From positions 769,001 to 833,000 of the forward strand of contig NC_080051.1 of the NCBI RefSeq assembly GCF_026212465.1: a DNA stretch of 64,000 nucleotides, written 5' to 3'. Shown here one piece after another: positions 13,144-28,536 of the stretch (position 1 is its first letter; every line of letters starts with the position of its first letter). Below the pieces are notes generated by a model, which saw only the letters and a list, made by a program, of their open reading frames with translations, had not been told where the DNA came from and made no database searches. This stretch comes from Amaranthus tricolor. Its lineage: Eukaryota; Streptophyta; Magnoliopsida; Caryophyllales; Amaranthaceae. The translations under genes were made by a program, and so were the position numbers.

Positions 13144-16100
13144 AAGGATTAATGGTCAATGACGAATGAACGATGAAGAATGAACAAGGATCAATGATCA
13201 ATGAAGAATGAACGATGAAGAATGAACAAGGATTAATGGTCAATGACGAATGAACGATGAAGAATGAACAAGGATCAATGATCAATGAAGAATGAACGAT
13301 GAAGAAAGAACAAGGATCAATGATAAATGAAGAATGAACGTTGAAGAATGAATAAGGATCAATGATCAATGACGAATGAACGATGAAGAATGAACAAGGA
13401 TCAATGATCAATGAAGAATGAACAAGGATCAATGGTCAATGAAGAATGAACGATGAAGAATAAACAAGGATCAATGATCAATGACGAATGAACGATGAAG
13501 AATGAACAAGGATCAATGATCAATGACGAATGAACGATGAAGAATGAACAAGGATCAATGATCAATGAAGAATGAACAAGGATCAATGATCAAAGAAGAA
13601 TGAACGATGAAGAATGAACAAGGATCAATGATCAATGAAGAATGAACGAAGATGAATGAACAAGGAGTAATAGTCAATGACGAATGAACGATGAAGAATG
13701 AACAAGGATCAATGATCAATGACGAATGAACGATGAAGAATGAACAAGGATCAATGATCAATGAAGAATGAACAAGGATCAATGATCAAAGAAGAATGAA
13801 CGATGAAGAATGAACAAGGATCAATGATCAATGAAGAATGAACGATGAAGAATGAACAAGGATTAATGGTCAATGACGAATGAACGATGAAGAATGAACA
13901 AGGATCAATGAAGAATGAACGATGAAGAATGAACAAGGATTAATGGTCAATGACAAATGAACGATGAAGAATGAACAAGGATCAATGATCAATGACGAAT
14001 GAACGATGAAGAATGAACAAGGATCAATGATCAATGACGAATGAACGATGAAGAATGAACAAGGATCAATGATCAATGACGAATGAACGATGAAGAATGA
14101 ACAAGGATCAATGATCAATGAAGAATGAACAAGGATCAATGATCAAAGAAGAATGAACGATGAAGAATGAACAAGGATCAATGATCAATGAAGAATGAAC
14201 GATGAAGAATGAACAAGGATCAATGATCAATGAAGAATGAACGATGAAGAATGAACAAGGATCAATTCTCAATGAAGAATGAACGATGAAGAATGAACAA
14301 GGATCAATTCTCAATGAAGAATGAACGATTAAGAATGAACAAGGAACAATGATCAATGAAGAATGAACGATGAAGAATGAACAAGGATCAATGCTCAATG
14401 AAGAATGAACGATGAAGAATGAACAAGGATCAATGATCAATGAAGAATGAACGATGAAGAATGAACAAGGATTAATGGTCAATGACGAATGAACGATGAA
14501 GAATGAACAAGGATCAATGATCAATGACGAATGAACGATGAAGAATGAACAAGGATCAATGATCAATGACGAATGAACGATGAAGAATGAACAAGGATCA
14601 ATGATCAATGTAGAATGAACGATGAAGAATGAACAAGGATTAATGGTCAATGACGAATGAACGATGAAGAATGAACAAGGATCAATGATCAATGAAGAAT
14701 GAACGATGAAGAATGAACAAGGATTAATGGTCAATGACGAATGAACGATGAAGAATGAACAAGGATCAATGATCAATGACGAATGAACGATGAAGAATGA
14801 ACAAGGATCAATGAACAATGACGAATGAACGATGAAGAATGAACAAGGATCAATGATCAATGAAGAATGAACAAGGATCAATGAACAAAGAAGAATGAAC
14901 GATGAAGAATGAACAAGGTTCAATGATCAATGAAGAATGAACAAGGATCAATGAACAAAGAAGAATGAACGATGAAGAATGAACAAGGTTCAATGATCAA
15001 TGAAGAATGAACGATGAAGAATAAACAACGATTAATGGTCAATGACGAATGAACGAAGAAGAATGAACAAGGATCAATGATCAATGAAGAATGAACGATG
15101 AAGAATGAACAAGGATTAATGGTCAATGACGAATGAACGATGAAGAATGAACAAGGATCAATGATCAATGAAGAATGAACGATGAAGAAAGAACAAGGAT
15201 CAATGATAAATGAAGAATGAACGATGAAGAATGAATAAGGATCAATGATCAATGACGAATGAACGATGAAGAATGAACAAGGATCAATGATCAATGAAGA
15301 ATGAAAGATGAAGAATGAACAAGGAGTAATGGTCAATGAAGAATGAACGATGAAGAATGAACAAGGAACAATGATCAATGAAGAATGATCGATGAAGAAT
15401 GAACAAGGATTAATGGTCAATGACGAATGAACGATGAAGAATGAACAAGTATCAATGCTCAATGAAGAATGAACGATGAAGAATGAACAAGGATCAATGA
15501 TCAATGAAGAATGAACGATGAAGAATGAACAAGGATTAATGGTCAATGACAAATGAACGATGAAGAATGAACAAGGATCAATGATCAATGAAGAATGAAC
15601 GATGAAAAATGAACAAGGATTAATGGTCAATGACGAATGAACGATGAAGAATAAACAAGGATCAATGATCAATGACGAATGAACGATGAAGAATGAACAA
15701 GGATCAATGATCAATGACGAATGAACGATGAAGAATGAACAAGGATCAATGATCAATGAAGAATGAACAAGGATCAATGATCAAAGAAGAATGAACGATG
15801 AAGAATGAACAAGGATCAATGATCAATGAAGAATGAACGAAGAAGAATGAACAAGGATTAATGGTCAATGACGAATGAACGATAAAGAATGAACAAGGAT
15901 CAATGATCAATGAAGAATGAACGATGAAGAATGAACAAGGATTAATGGTCAATGACGAATGAACGATGAAGAATGAACAAGGATCAATGATCAATGAAGA
16001 ATGAACGATGAAGAAAGAACAAGGATCAATGATAAATGAAGAATGAACGATGAAGAATGAATAAGGATCAATGATCAATGACGAATGAACGATGAAGAAT

Positions 16101-16790
16101 GAACAAGGATCAATGATCAATGAAGAATGAAAGATGAAGAATGAACAAGGAGTAATGGTCAATGAAGAATGAACGATGAAGAATGAACAAGGAACAATGA
16201 TCAATGAAGAATGATCGATGAAGAATGAACAAGGATTAATGGTCAATGACGAATGAACGACGAAGAATGAACAAGTATCAATGCTCAATGAAGAATGAAC
16301 GATGAAGAATGAACAAGGATCAATGATCAATGAAGAATGAACGATGAAGAATGAACAAGGATCAATGATCAATGAAGAATGAACAAGGATCAATGATCAA
16401 AGAAGAATGAACGATGAAGAATGAACAAGGATCAATGATCAATGTAGAATGAACGATGAAGAATGAACAAGGATTAATGGTCAATGACGAATGAACGATG
16501 AAGAATGAACAAGGATCAATGATCAATGAAGAATGAACGATGAAGAATGAACAAGGATTAATGGTCAATGACGAATGAACGATGAAGAATGAACAAGGAT
16601 CAATGATCAATGACGAATGAACGATGAAGAATGAACAAGGATCAATGAACAATGACGAATGAACGATGAAGAATGAACAAGGATCAATGATCAATGAAGA
16701 ATGAACAAGGATCAATGAACAAAGAAGAATGAACGATGAAGAATGAACAAGGTTCAATGATCAATGAAGAATGAACAAGGATCAATGAAC

Positions 16791-17773
16791 AATGACGAAT
16801 GAACGATGAAGAATGAACAAGGATCAATGATCAATGAAGAATGAACAAGGATCAATGATCAAAGAAGAATGAACGATGAAGAATGAACAAGGATCAATGA
16901 TCAATGAAGAATGAACGATGAAGAATGAACAAGGATCAATGATCAATGAAGAATGAACGATGAAGAATGAACAAGGACCAATGCTCAATGAAGAATGAAC
17001 GATGAAGAATGAACAAGGATCAATGATCAATGAAGAATGAACGATGAAGAATGAACAAGGATTAATGGTCAATGACGAATGAACGATGAAGAATGAATAA
17101 GGATCAATGATCAATGACGAATGAACGATGAAGAATGAACAAGGATCAATGATCAATGACGAATGAACGATGAAGAATGAACAAGGATCAATGATCAATG
17201 AAGAATGAACAAGGATCAATGATCAAAGAAGAATGAACGATGAAGAATAAACAAGGATCAATGATCAATGTAGAATGAACGATGAAGAATGAACAAGGAT
17301 TAATGGTCAATGACGAATGAACGATGAAGAATGAACAAGGATCAATGATCAATGAAGAATAAACGATGAAGAATGAACAAGGATTAATGGTCAATGACGA
17401 ATGAACGATGAAGAATGAACAAGGATCAATGATCAATGAAGAATGAACGATGAAGAAAGAACAAGGATCAATGATAAATGAAGAATGAACGATGAAGAAT
17501 GAATAAGGATCAATGATCAATGACGAATGAACGATGAAGAATGAACAAGGATCAATGATCAATGAAGAATGAACAAGGATCAATGGTCAATGAAGAATGA
17601 ACGATGAAGAATAAACAATTATCAATGATCAATGACGAATGAACGATGAAGAATGAACAAGGATCAATGATCAATGACGAATGAACGATGAAGAATGAAC
17701 AAGGATCAATGATCAATGAAGAATGAACAAGGATCAATGATCAAAGAAGAATGAACGATGAAGAATGAACAAG
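16791..17773 (+). repeat. Mosaic segment joining blocks A and B
   Basis: From about 16,790 the array departs from the A/B alignment. A unit with AATGAAC followed by AATGACG replaces the expected AATGAAC, AAAGAAG. Landmarks 16,824, 17,188 and 17,552 then match 18,259, 18,623 and 18,987 at an offset of 1,435 bp, and also match 486, 850 and 1,214. From 17,706 the pattern matches 13,555 and its followers instead. The segment is therefore patched from at least two modules. Confidence 0.8.
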
Positions 17774-20700
17774 GATCAATGATCAATGAAGAATGAACGA
17801 AGATGAATGAACAAGGAGTAATAGTCAATGACGAATGAACGATGAAGAATGAACAAGGATCAATGATCAATGACGAATGAACGATGAAGAATGAACAAGG
17901 ATCAATGATCAATGAAGAATGAACAAGGATCAATGATCAATGAAGAATGAACGATGAAGAATGAACAAGGATCAATGATCAATGAAGAATGAACGATGAA
18001 GAATGAACAAGGATTAATGGTCAATGACGAATGAACGATGAAGAATGAACAAGGATCAATGAAGAATGAACGATGAAGAATGAACAAGGATTAATGGTCA
18101 ATGACAAATGAACGATGAAGAATGAACAAGGATCAATGATCAATGACGAATGAACGATGAAGAATGAACAAGGATCAATGATCAATGACGAATGAACGAT
18201 GAAGAATGAACAAGGATCAATGATCAATGACGAATGAACGATGAAGAATGAACAAGGATCAATGATCAATGAAGAATGAACAAGGATCAATGATCAAAGA
18301 AGAATGAACGATGAAGAATGAACAAGGATCAATGATCAATGAAGAATGAACGATGAAGAATGAACAAGGATCAATGATCAATGAAGAATGAACGATGAAG
18401 AATGAACAAGGACCAATGCTCAATGAAGAATGAACGATGAAGAATGAACAAGGATCAATGATCAATGAAGAATGAACGATGAAGAATGAACAAGGATTAA
18501 TGGTCAATGACGAATGAACGATGAAGAATGAATAAGGATCAATGATCAATGACGAATGAACGATGAAGAATGAACAAGGATCAATGATCAATGACGAATG
18601 AACGATGAAGAATGAACAAGGATCAATGATCAATGAAGAATGAACAAGGATCAATGATCAAAGAAGAATGAACGATGAAGAATGAACAAGGATCAATGAT
18701 CAATGTAGAATGAACGATGAAGAATGAACAAGGATTAATGGTCAATGACGAATGAACGATGAAGAATGAACAAGGATCAATGATCAATGAAGAATAAACG
18801 ATGAAGAATGAACAAGGATTAATGGTCAATGACGAATGAACGATGAAGAATGAACAAGGATCAATGATCAATGAAGAATGAACGATGAAGAAAGAACAAG
18901 GATCAATGATAAATGAAGAATGAACGATGAAGAATGAATAAGGATCAATGATCAATGACGAATGAACGATGAAGAATGAACAAGGATCAATGATCAATGA
19001 AGAATGAACAAGGATCAATGGTCAATGAAGAATGAACGATGAAGAATAAACAATTATCAATGATCAATGACGAATGAACGATGAAGAATGAACAAGGATC
19101 AATGATCAATGACGAATGAACGATGAAGAATGAACAAGGATCAATGATCAATGAAGAATGAACAAGGATCAATGATCAAAGAAGAATGAACGATGAAGAA
19201 TGAACAAGGATCAATGATCAATGAAGAATGAACGAAGATGAATGAACAAGGAGTAATAGTCAATGACGAATGAACGATGAAGAATGAACAAGGATCAATG
19301 ACCAATGACGAATGAACGATGAAGAATGAACAAGGATCAATGATCAATGAAGAATGAACGATGAAGAATGAACAAGGATCAATGATCAATGAAGAATGAA
19401 CGATGAAGAATGAACAAGGATCAATGATCAATGAAGAATGAACGATGAAGAATGAACAAGGATCAATTCTCAATGAAGAATGAACGATGAAGAATGAACA
19501 AGGATCAATTCTCAATGAAGAATGAACGATGAAGAATGAACAAGGAACAATGATCAATGAAGAATGAACGATGAAGAATGAACAAGGATCAATGCTCAAT
19601 GAAGAATGAACGATGAAGAATGAACAAGGATCAATGGTCAATGACGAATGAACGATGAAGAATGAACAAGAATCAATGAAGAATGAACGATGAAGAATGA
19701 ACAAGGATTAATGGTCAATGACAAATGAACGATGAAGAATGAACAAGGATCAATGATCAATGACGAATGAACGATGAAGAATGAACAAGGATCAATGATC
19801 AATGAAGAATGAACGATGAAGAATGAACAAGGATCAATGATCAATGAAGAATGAACGATGAAGAATGAACAAGGATCAATTCTCAATGAAGAATGAACGA
19901 TGAAGAATGAACAAGGATCAATTCTCAATGAAGAATGAACGATGAAGAATGAACAAGGAACAATGATCAATGAAGAATGAACGATGAAGAATGAACAAGG
20001 ATCAATGCTCAATGAAGAATGAACGATGAAGAATGAACAAGGATCAATTGTCAATGAAGAATGAACGATGAAGAATGAACAAGGATTAATGGTCAATGAC
20101 GAATGAACGATGAAGAATGAACAAGGATCAATGATCAATGACGAATGAACGATGAAGAATGAACAAGGATCAATGATCAATGACGAATGAACGATGAAGA
20201 TTGAACAAGGATCAATGATCAATGAAGAATGAACAAGGATCAATGATCAAAGAAGAATGAACGATGAAGTATGAACAAGGATCAATGATCAATGTAGAAT
20301 GAACGATGAAGAATGAACAAGGATTAATGGTCAATGACGAATGAACGATGAAGAATGAACAAGGATCAATGATCAATGAAGAATGAACGATGAAGAATGA
20401 ACAAGGATTAATGGTCAATGACGAATGAACGATGAAGAATGAACAAGGATCAATGATCAATGACGAATGAACGATGAAGAATGAACAAGGATCAATGATC
20501 AATGACGAATGAACGATGAAGAATGAACAAGGATCAATGATCAATGAAGAATGAACAAGGATCAATGAACAAAGAAGAATGAACGATGAAGAACGAACAA
20601 GGTTCAATGATCAATGAAGAATGAACGATGAAGAATGAACAAGGATTAATGGTCAATGACGAATGAACGATGAAGAATGAACAAGGATCAATGATCAATG

Positions 20701-22911
20701 AAGAATGAACGATGAAGAATGAACAAGGATTAATGGTCAATGACGAATGAACGATGAAGAATAAACAAGGATCAATGATAAATGAAGAATGAACGATGAA
20801 GAATGAATAAGGATCAATGATCAATGACGAATGAACGATGAAGAATGAACAAGGATCAATGATCAATGAAGAATGAAAGATGAAGAATGAACAAGGAGTA
20901 ATGGTCAATGAAGAATGAACGATGAAGAATGAACAAGGAACAATGATCAATGAAGAATGATCGATGAAGAATGAACAAGGATTAATGGTCAATGACGAAT
21001 GAACGATGAAGAATGAACAAGTATCAATGCTCAATGAAGAATGAACGAAGAAGAATGAACAAGGATCAATGATCAATGAAGAATGAACGATGAAGAATGA
21101 ACAAGGATTAATGGTCAATGACGAATGAACGATGAAGAATGAACAAGGATCAATGATCAATGAAGAATGAACGATGAAAAATGAACAAGGATTAATGGTC
21201 AATGACGAATGAACGATGAAGAATAAACAAGGATCAATGATCAATGACGAATGAACGATGAAGAATTAACAAGGATCAATGATCAATGACGAATGAACGA
21301 TGAAGAATGAACAAGGATCAATGATCAATGAAGAATGAACAAGGATCAATGATCAAAGAAGAATGAATGATGAAGAATGAACAAGGATCAATGATCAATG
21401 AAGAATGAACGAAGAAGAATGAACAAGGAGTAATAGTCAATGACGAATGAACGATGAAGAATGAACAAGGATCAATGATCAATGACGAATGAACGATGAA
21501 GAATGAACAAGGATCAATGATCAATGAAGAATGAACAAGGATCAATGATCAATGAAGAATGAACGATGAAGAATGAACAAGGATCAATGATCAATGAAGA
21601 ATGAAGGATGAAGAATGAACAAGGATTAATGGTCAATGACGAATGAACGATGAAGAATGAACAAGGATCAATGAAGAATGAACGATGAAGAATGAACAAG
21701 GATTAATGGTCAATGACAAATGAACGATGAAGAATGAACAAGGATCAATGATCAATGACGAATGAACGATGAAGAATGAACAAGGATCAATGATCAATGA
21801 CGAATGAACGATGAAGAATGAACAAGGATCAATGATCAATGACGAATGAACGATGAAGAATGAACAAGGATCAATGATCAATGAAGAATGAACAAGGATC
21901 AATGATCAAAGAAGAATGAACGATGAAGAATGAACAAGGATCAATGATCAATGAAGAATGAACGATGAAGAATGAACAAGGATCAATGATCAATGAAGAA
22001 TGAACGATGAAGAATGAACAAGGACCAATGCTCAATGAAGAATGAACGATGAAGAATGAACAAGGATCAATGATCAATGAAGAATGAACGATGAAGAATG
22101 AACAAGGATTAATGGTCAATGACGAATGAACGATGAAGAATGAATAAGGATCAATGATCAATGACGAATGAACGATGAAGAATGAACAAGGATCAATGAT
22201 CAATGACGAATGAACGATGAAGAATGAACAAGGATCAATGATCAATGAAGAATGAACAAGGATCAATGATCAAAGAAGAATGAACGATGAAGAATGAACA
22301 AGGATCAATGATCAATGTAGAATGAACGATGAAGAATGAAGAAGGATTAATGGTCAATGACGAATGAACGATGAAGAATGAACAAGGATCAATGATCAAT
22401 GAAGAATGAACGATGAAGAATGAACAAGGATTAATGGTCAATGACGAATGAACGATGAAGAATGAACAAGGATCAATGATCAATGAAGAATGAACGATGA
22501 AGAAAGAACAAGGATCAATGATAAATGAAGAATGAACGATGAAGAATGAATAAGGATCAATGATCAATGACGAATGAACGATGAAGAATGAACAAGGATC
22601 AATGATCAATGAAGAATGAACAAGGATCAATGGTCAATGAAGAATGAACGATGAAGAATAAACAATTATCAATGATCAATGACGAATGAACGATGAAGAA
22701 TGAACAAGGATCAATGATCAATGACGAATGAACGATGAAGAATGAACAAGGATCAATGATCAATGAAGAATGAACAAGGATCAATGATCAAAGAAGAATG
22801 AACGATGAAGAATGAACAAGGATCAATGATCAATGAAGAATGAACGAAGATGAATGAACAAGGAGTAATAGTCAATGACGAATGAACGATGAAGAATGAA
22901 CAAGGATCAAT

Positions 22912-24710
22912 GACCAATGACGAATGAACGATGAAGAATGAACAAGGATCAATGATCAATGAAGAATGAACAAGGATCAATGATCAAAGAAGAATGAACG
23001 ATGAAGAATGAACAAGGATCAATGATCAATGAAGAATGAACGATGAAGAATGAACAAGGATTAATGGTCAATGACGAATGAACGATGAAGAATGAACAAG
23101 AATCAATGAAGAATGAACGATGAAGAATGAACAAGGATGAATGGTCAATGACAAATGAACGATGAAGAATGAACAAGGATCAATGATCAATGACGAATGA
23201 ACGATGAAGAATGAACAAGGATCAATGATCAATGAAGAATGAACGATGAAGAATGAACAAGGATCAATGATCAATGAAGAATGAACGATGAAGAATGAAC
23301 AAGGATCAATTCTCAATGAAGAATGAACGATGAAGAATGAACAAGGATCAATTCTCAATGAAGAATGAACGATGAAGAATGAACAAGGAACAATGATCAA
23401 TGAAGAATGAACGATGAAGAATGAACAAGGATCAATGCTCAATGAAGAATGAACGATGAAGAATGAACAAGGATCAATGATCAATGAAGAATGAACGATG
23501 AAGAATGAACAAGGATTAATGGTCAATGACGAATGAACGATGAAGAATGAACAAGGATCAATGATCAATGACGAATGAACGATGAAGAATGAACAAGGAT
23601 CAATGATCAATGACGAATGAACGATGAAGAATGAACAAGGATCAATGATCAATGAAGAATGAACAAGGATCAATGATCAAAGAAGAATGAACGATGAAGA
23701 ATGAACAAGGATCAATGATCAATGTAGAATGAACGATGAAGAATGAACAAGGATTAATGGTCAATGACGAATGAACGATGAAGAATGAACAAGGATCAAT
23801 GATCAATGAAGAATGAACGATGAAGAATGAACAAGGATTAATGGTCAATGACGAATGAACGATGAAGAATGAACAAGGATCAATGATCAATGACGAATGA
23901 ACGATGAAGAATGAACAAGGATCAATGATCAATGACGAATGAACGATGAAGAATGAACAAGGATCAATGATCAATGAAGAATGAACAAGGATCAATGAAC
24001 AAAGAAGAATGAACGATGAAGAATGAACAAGGTTCAATGATCAATGAAGAATGAACGATGAAGAATGAACAAGGATTAATGGTCAATGACGAATGAACGA
24101 TGAAGAATGAACAAGGATCAATGATCAATGAAGAATGAACGATGAAGAATGAACAAGGATTAATGGTCAATGACGAATGAACGATGAAGAATAAACAAGG
24201 ATCAATGATAAATGAAGAATGAACGATGAAGAATGAATAAGGATCAATGATCAATGACGAATGAACGATGAAGAATGAACAAGGATCAATGATCAATGAA
24301 GAATGAAAGATGAAGAATGAACAAGGAGTAATGGTCAATGAAGAATGAACGATGAAGAATGAACAAGGAACAATGATCAATGAAGAATGATCGATGAAGA
24401 ATGAACAAGGATTAATGGTCAATGACGAATGAACGATGAAGAATGAACAAGTATCAATGCTCAATGAAGAATGAACGATGAAGAATGAACAAGGATCAAT
24501 GATCAATGAAGAATGAAGGATGAAGAATGAACAAGGATTAATGGTCAATGACGAATGAACGATGAAGAATGAACAAGGATCAATGATCAATGAAGAATGA
24601 ACGATGAAAAATGAACAAGGATTAATGGTCAATGACGAATGAACGATGAAGAATAAACAAGGATCAATGATCAATGACGAATGAACGATGAAGAATTAAC
24701 AAGGATCAAT
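22912..24710 (+). repeat. 1,799-bp tandem duplication in block B, copy 1
   Basis: Landmarks 22,949, 23,068, 23,642 and 23,964 recur 1,799 bp downstream. The left part carries the native AATGACC word near 22,912 and the right end carries the native AATTAAC word near 24,696. The corresponding part of block A (5,139-6,937) is present once. Confidence 0.92.
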
Positions 24711-26509
24711 GACCAATGACGAATGAACGATGAAGAATGAACAAGGATCAATGATCAATGAAGAATGAACAAGGATCAATGATCAAAGAAGAATGAACGA
24801 TGAAGAATGAACAAGGATCAATGATCAATGAAGAATGAACGATGAAGAATGAACAAGGATTAATGGTCAATGACGAATGAACGATGAAGAATGAACAAGA
24901 ATCAATGAAGAATGAACGATGAAGAATGAACAAGGATGAATGGTCAATGACAAATGAACGATGAAGAATGAACAAGGATCAATGATCAATGACGAATGAA
25001 CGATGAAGAATGAACAAGGATCAATGATCAATGAAGAATGAACGATGAAGAATGAACAAGGATCAATGATCAATGAAGAATGAACGATGAAGAATGAACA
25101 AGGATCAATTCTCAATGAAGAATGAACGATGAAGAATGAACAAGGATCAATTCTCAATGAAGAATGAACGATGAAGAATGAACAAGGAACAATGATCAAT
25201 GAAGAATGAACGATGAAGAATGAACAAGGATCAATGCTCAATGAAGAATGAACGATGAAGAATGAACAAGGATCAATGATCAATGAAGAATGAACGATGA
25301 AGAATGAACAAGGATTAATGGTCAATGACGAATGAACGATGAAGAATGAACAAGGATCAATGATCAATGACGAATGAACGATGAAGAATGAACAAGGATC
25401 AATGATCAATGACGAATGAACGATGAAGAATGAACAAGGATCAATGATCAATGAAGAATGAACAAGGATCAATGATCAAAGAAGAATGAACGATGAAGAA
25501 TGAACAAGGATCAATGATCAATGTAGAATGAACGATGAAGAATGAACAAGGATTAATGGTCAATGACGAATGAACGATGAAGAATGAACAAGGATCAATG
25601 ATCAATGAAGAATGAACGATGAAGAATGAACAAGGATTAATGGTCAATGACGAATGAACGATGAAGAATGAACAAGGATCAATGATCAATGACGAATGAA
25701 CGATGAAGAATGAACAAGGATCAATGATCAATGACGAATGAACGATGAAGAATGAACAAGGATCAATGATCAATGAAGAATGAACAAGGATCAATGAACA
25801 AAGAAGAATGAACGATGAAGAATGAACAAGGTTCAATGATCAATGAAGAATGAACGATGAAGAATGAACAAGGATTAATGGTCAATGACGAATGAACGAT
25901 GAAGAATGAACAAGGATCAATGATCAATGAAGAATGAACGATGAAGAATGAACAAGGATTAATGGTCAATGACGAATGAACGATGAAGAATAAACAAGGA
26001 TCAATGATAAATGAAGAATGAACGATGAAGAATGAATAAGGATCAATGATCAATGACGAATGAACGATGAAGAATGAACAAGGATCAATGATCAATGAAG
26101 AATGAAAGATGAAGAATGAACAAGGAGTAATGGTCAATGAAGAATGAACGATGAAGAATGAACAAGGAACAATGATCAATGAAGAATGATCGATGAAGAA
26201 TGAACAAGGATTAATGGTCAATGACGAATGAACGATGAAGAATGAACAAGTATCAATGCTCAATGAAGAATGAACGATGAAGAATGAACAAGGATCAATG
26301 ATCAATGAAGAATGAAGGATGAAGAATGAACAAGGATTAATGGTCAATGACGAATGAACGATGAAGAATGAACAAGGATCAATGATCAATGAAGAATGAA
26401 CGATGAAAAATGAACAAGGATTAATGGTCAATGACGAATGAACGATGAAGAATAAACAAGGATCAATGATCAATGACGAATGAACGATGAAGAATTAACA
26501 AGGATCAAT
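24711..26509 (+). repeat. 1,799-bp tandem duplication in block B, copy 2
   Basis: The junction is visible within one unit. AATTAAC near 24,696 (normally followed by AAGGATC, AATGATC) is instead followed by AAGGATC, AATGACC at about 24,711, the word found at the left end of copy 1. At the far end, near 26,509, the native AATTAAC, AAGGATC, AATGATC order returns. The rare AAGGATG word near 23,133 is repeated near 24,932. Confidence 0.92.
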
Positions 26510-28536
26510 GATCAATGACGAATGAACGATGAAGAATGAACAAGGATCAATGATCAATGAAGAATGAACAAGGATCAATGATCAAAGAAGAATGAACGAT
26601 GAAGAATGAACAAGGATCAATGATCAATGAAGAATGAACGAAGAAGAATGAACAAGGAGTAATAGTCAATGACGAATGAACGATGAAGAATGAACAAGGA
26701 TCAATGATCAATGACGAATGAACGATGAAGAATGAACAAGGATCAATGATCAATGAAGAATGAACAAGGATCAATGATCAATGAAGAATGAACGATGAAG
26801 AATGAACAAGGATCAATGATCAATGAAGAATGAACGATGAAGAATGAACAAGGATTAATGGTCAATGACGAATGAACGATGAAGAATGAACAAGGATCAA
26901 TGAAGAATGAACGATGAAGAATGAACAAGGATTAATGGTCAATGACAAATGAACGATGAAGAATGAACAAGGATCAATGATCAATGACGAATGAACGATG
27001 AAGAATGAACAAGGATCAATGATCAATGACGAATGAACGATGAAGAATGAACAAGGATCAATGATCAATGACGAATGAACGATGAAGAATGAACAAGGAT
27101 CAATGATCAATGAAGAATGAACAAGGATCAATGATCAAAGAAGAATGAACGATGAAGAATGAACAAGGATCAATGATCAAAGAAGAATGAACGATGAAGA
27201 ATGAACAAGGATCAATGATCAAAGAAGAATGAACGATGAAGAATGAACAAGGATCAATGATCAATGAAGAATGAACGATGAAGAATGAACAAGGATCAAT
27301 GATCAATGAAGAATGAACGAAGATGAATGAACAAGGAGTAATAGTCAATGACGAATGAACGATGAAGAATGAACAAGGATCAATGATCAATGACGAATGA
27401 ACGATGAAGAATGAACAAGGATCAATGATCAATGAAGAATGAACAAGGATCAATGATCAAAGAAGAATGAACGATGAAGAATGAACAAGGATCAATGATC
27501 AATGAAGAATGAACGATAAAGAATGAACAAGGATTAATGGTCAATGACGAATGAACGATGAAGAATGAACAAGGATCAATGAAGAATGAACGATGAAGAA
27601 TGAACAAGGATTAATGGTCAATGACAAATGAACGATGAAGAATGAACAAGGATCAATGATCAATGACGAATGAACGATGAAGAATGAACAAGGATCAATG
27701 ATCAATGACGAATGAACGATGAAGAATGAACAAGGATCAATGATCAATGAAGAATGAACAAGGATCAATGATCAATGAAGAATGAACGATGAAGAATGAA
27801 CAAGGATCAATGATCAATGAAGAATGAACGATGAAGAATGAACAAGGATTAATGGTCAATGACGAATGAACGATGAAGAATGAACAAGGATCAATGAAGA
27901 ATGAACGATGAAGAATGAACAAGGATTAATGGTCAATGACAAATGAACGATGAAGAATGAACAAGGATCAATGATCAATGACGAATGAACGATGAAGAAT
28001 GAACAAGGATCAATGATCAATGACGAATGAACGATGAAGAATGAACAAGGATCAATGATCAATGACGAATGAACGATGAAGAATGAACAAGGATCAATGA
28101 TCAATGAAGAATGAACAAGGATCAATGATCAAAGAAGAATGAACGATGAAGAATGAACAAGGATCAATGATCAATGAAGAATGAACGATGAAGAATGAAC
28201 AAGGATCAATGATCAATGAAGAATGAACGATGAAGAATGAACAAGGACCAATGCTCAATGAAGAATGAACGATGAAGAATGAACAAGGATCAATGATCAA
28301 TGAAGAATGAACGATGAAGAATGAACAAGGATTAATGGTCAATGACGAATGAACGATGACGAATGAATAAGGATCAATGATCAATGACGAATGAACGATG
28401 AAGAATGAACAAGGATCAATGATCAATGACGAATGAACGATGAAGAATGAACAAGGATCAATGATCAATGAAGAATGAACAAGGATCAATGATCAAAGAA
28501 GAATGAACGATGAAGAATGAACAAGGATCAATGATC

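Larger units (their letters stand above)
1..16790 (+). repeat. Kilobase block A (first copy of the 17.8-kb repeat)
   Basis: This block is defined by its match to block B. Bases 1 to about 6,938 recur at an offset of 17,773. About 6,939-9,720 recur at 19,572, and about 13,037-16,790 at 16,149. The three offsets differ because A and B each gained a different internal duplication. Every short-unit position from 129 to 6,191 has an exact counterpart in B, and the minus-strand translations I compared over this stretch are identical, including rare private variants. The left end is cut by the window edge. Confidence 0.9.
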
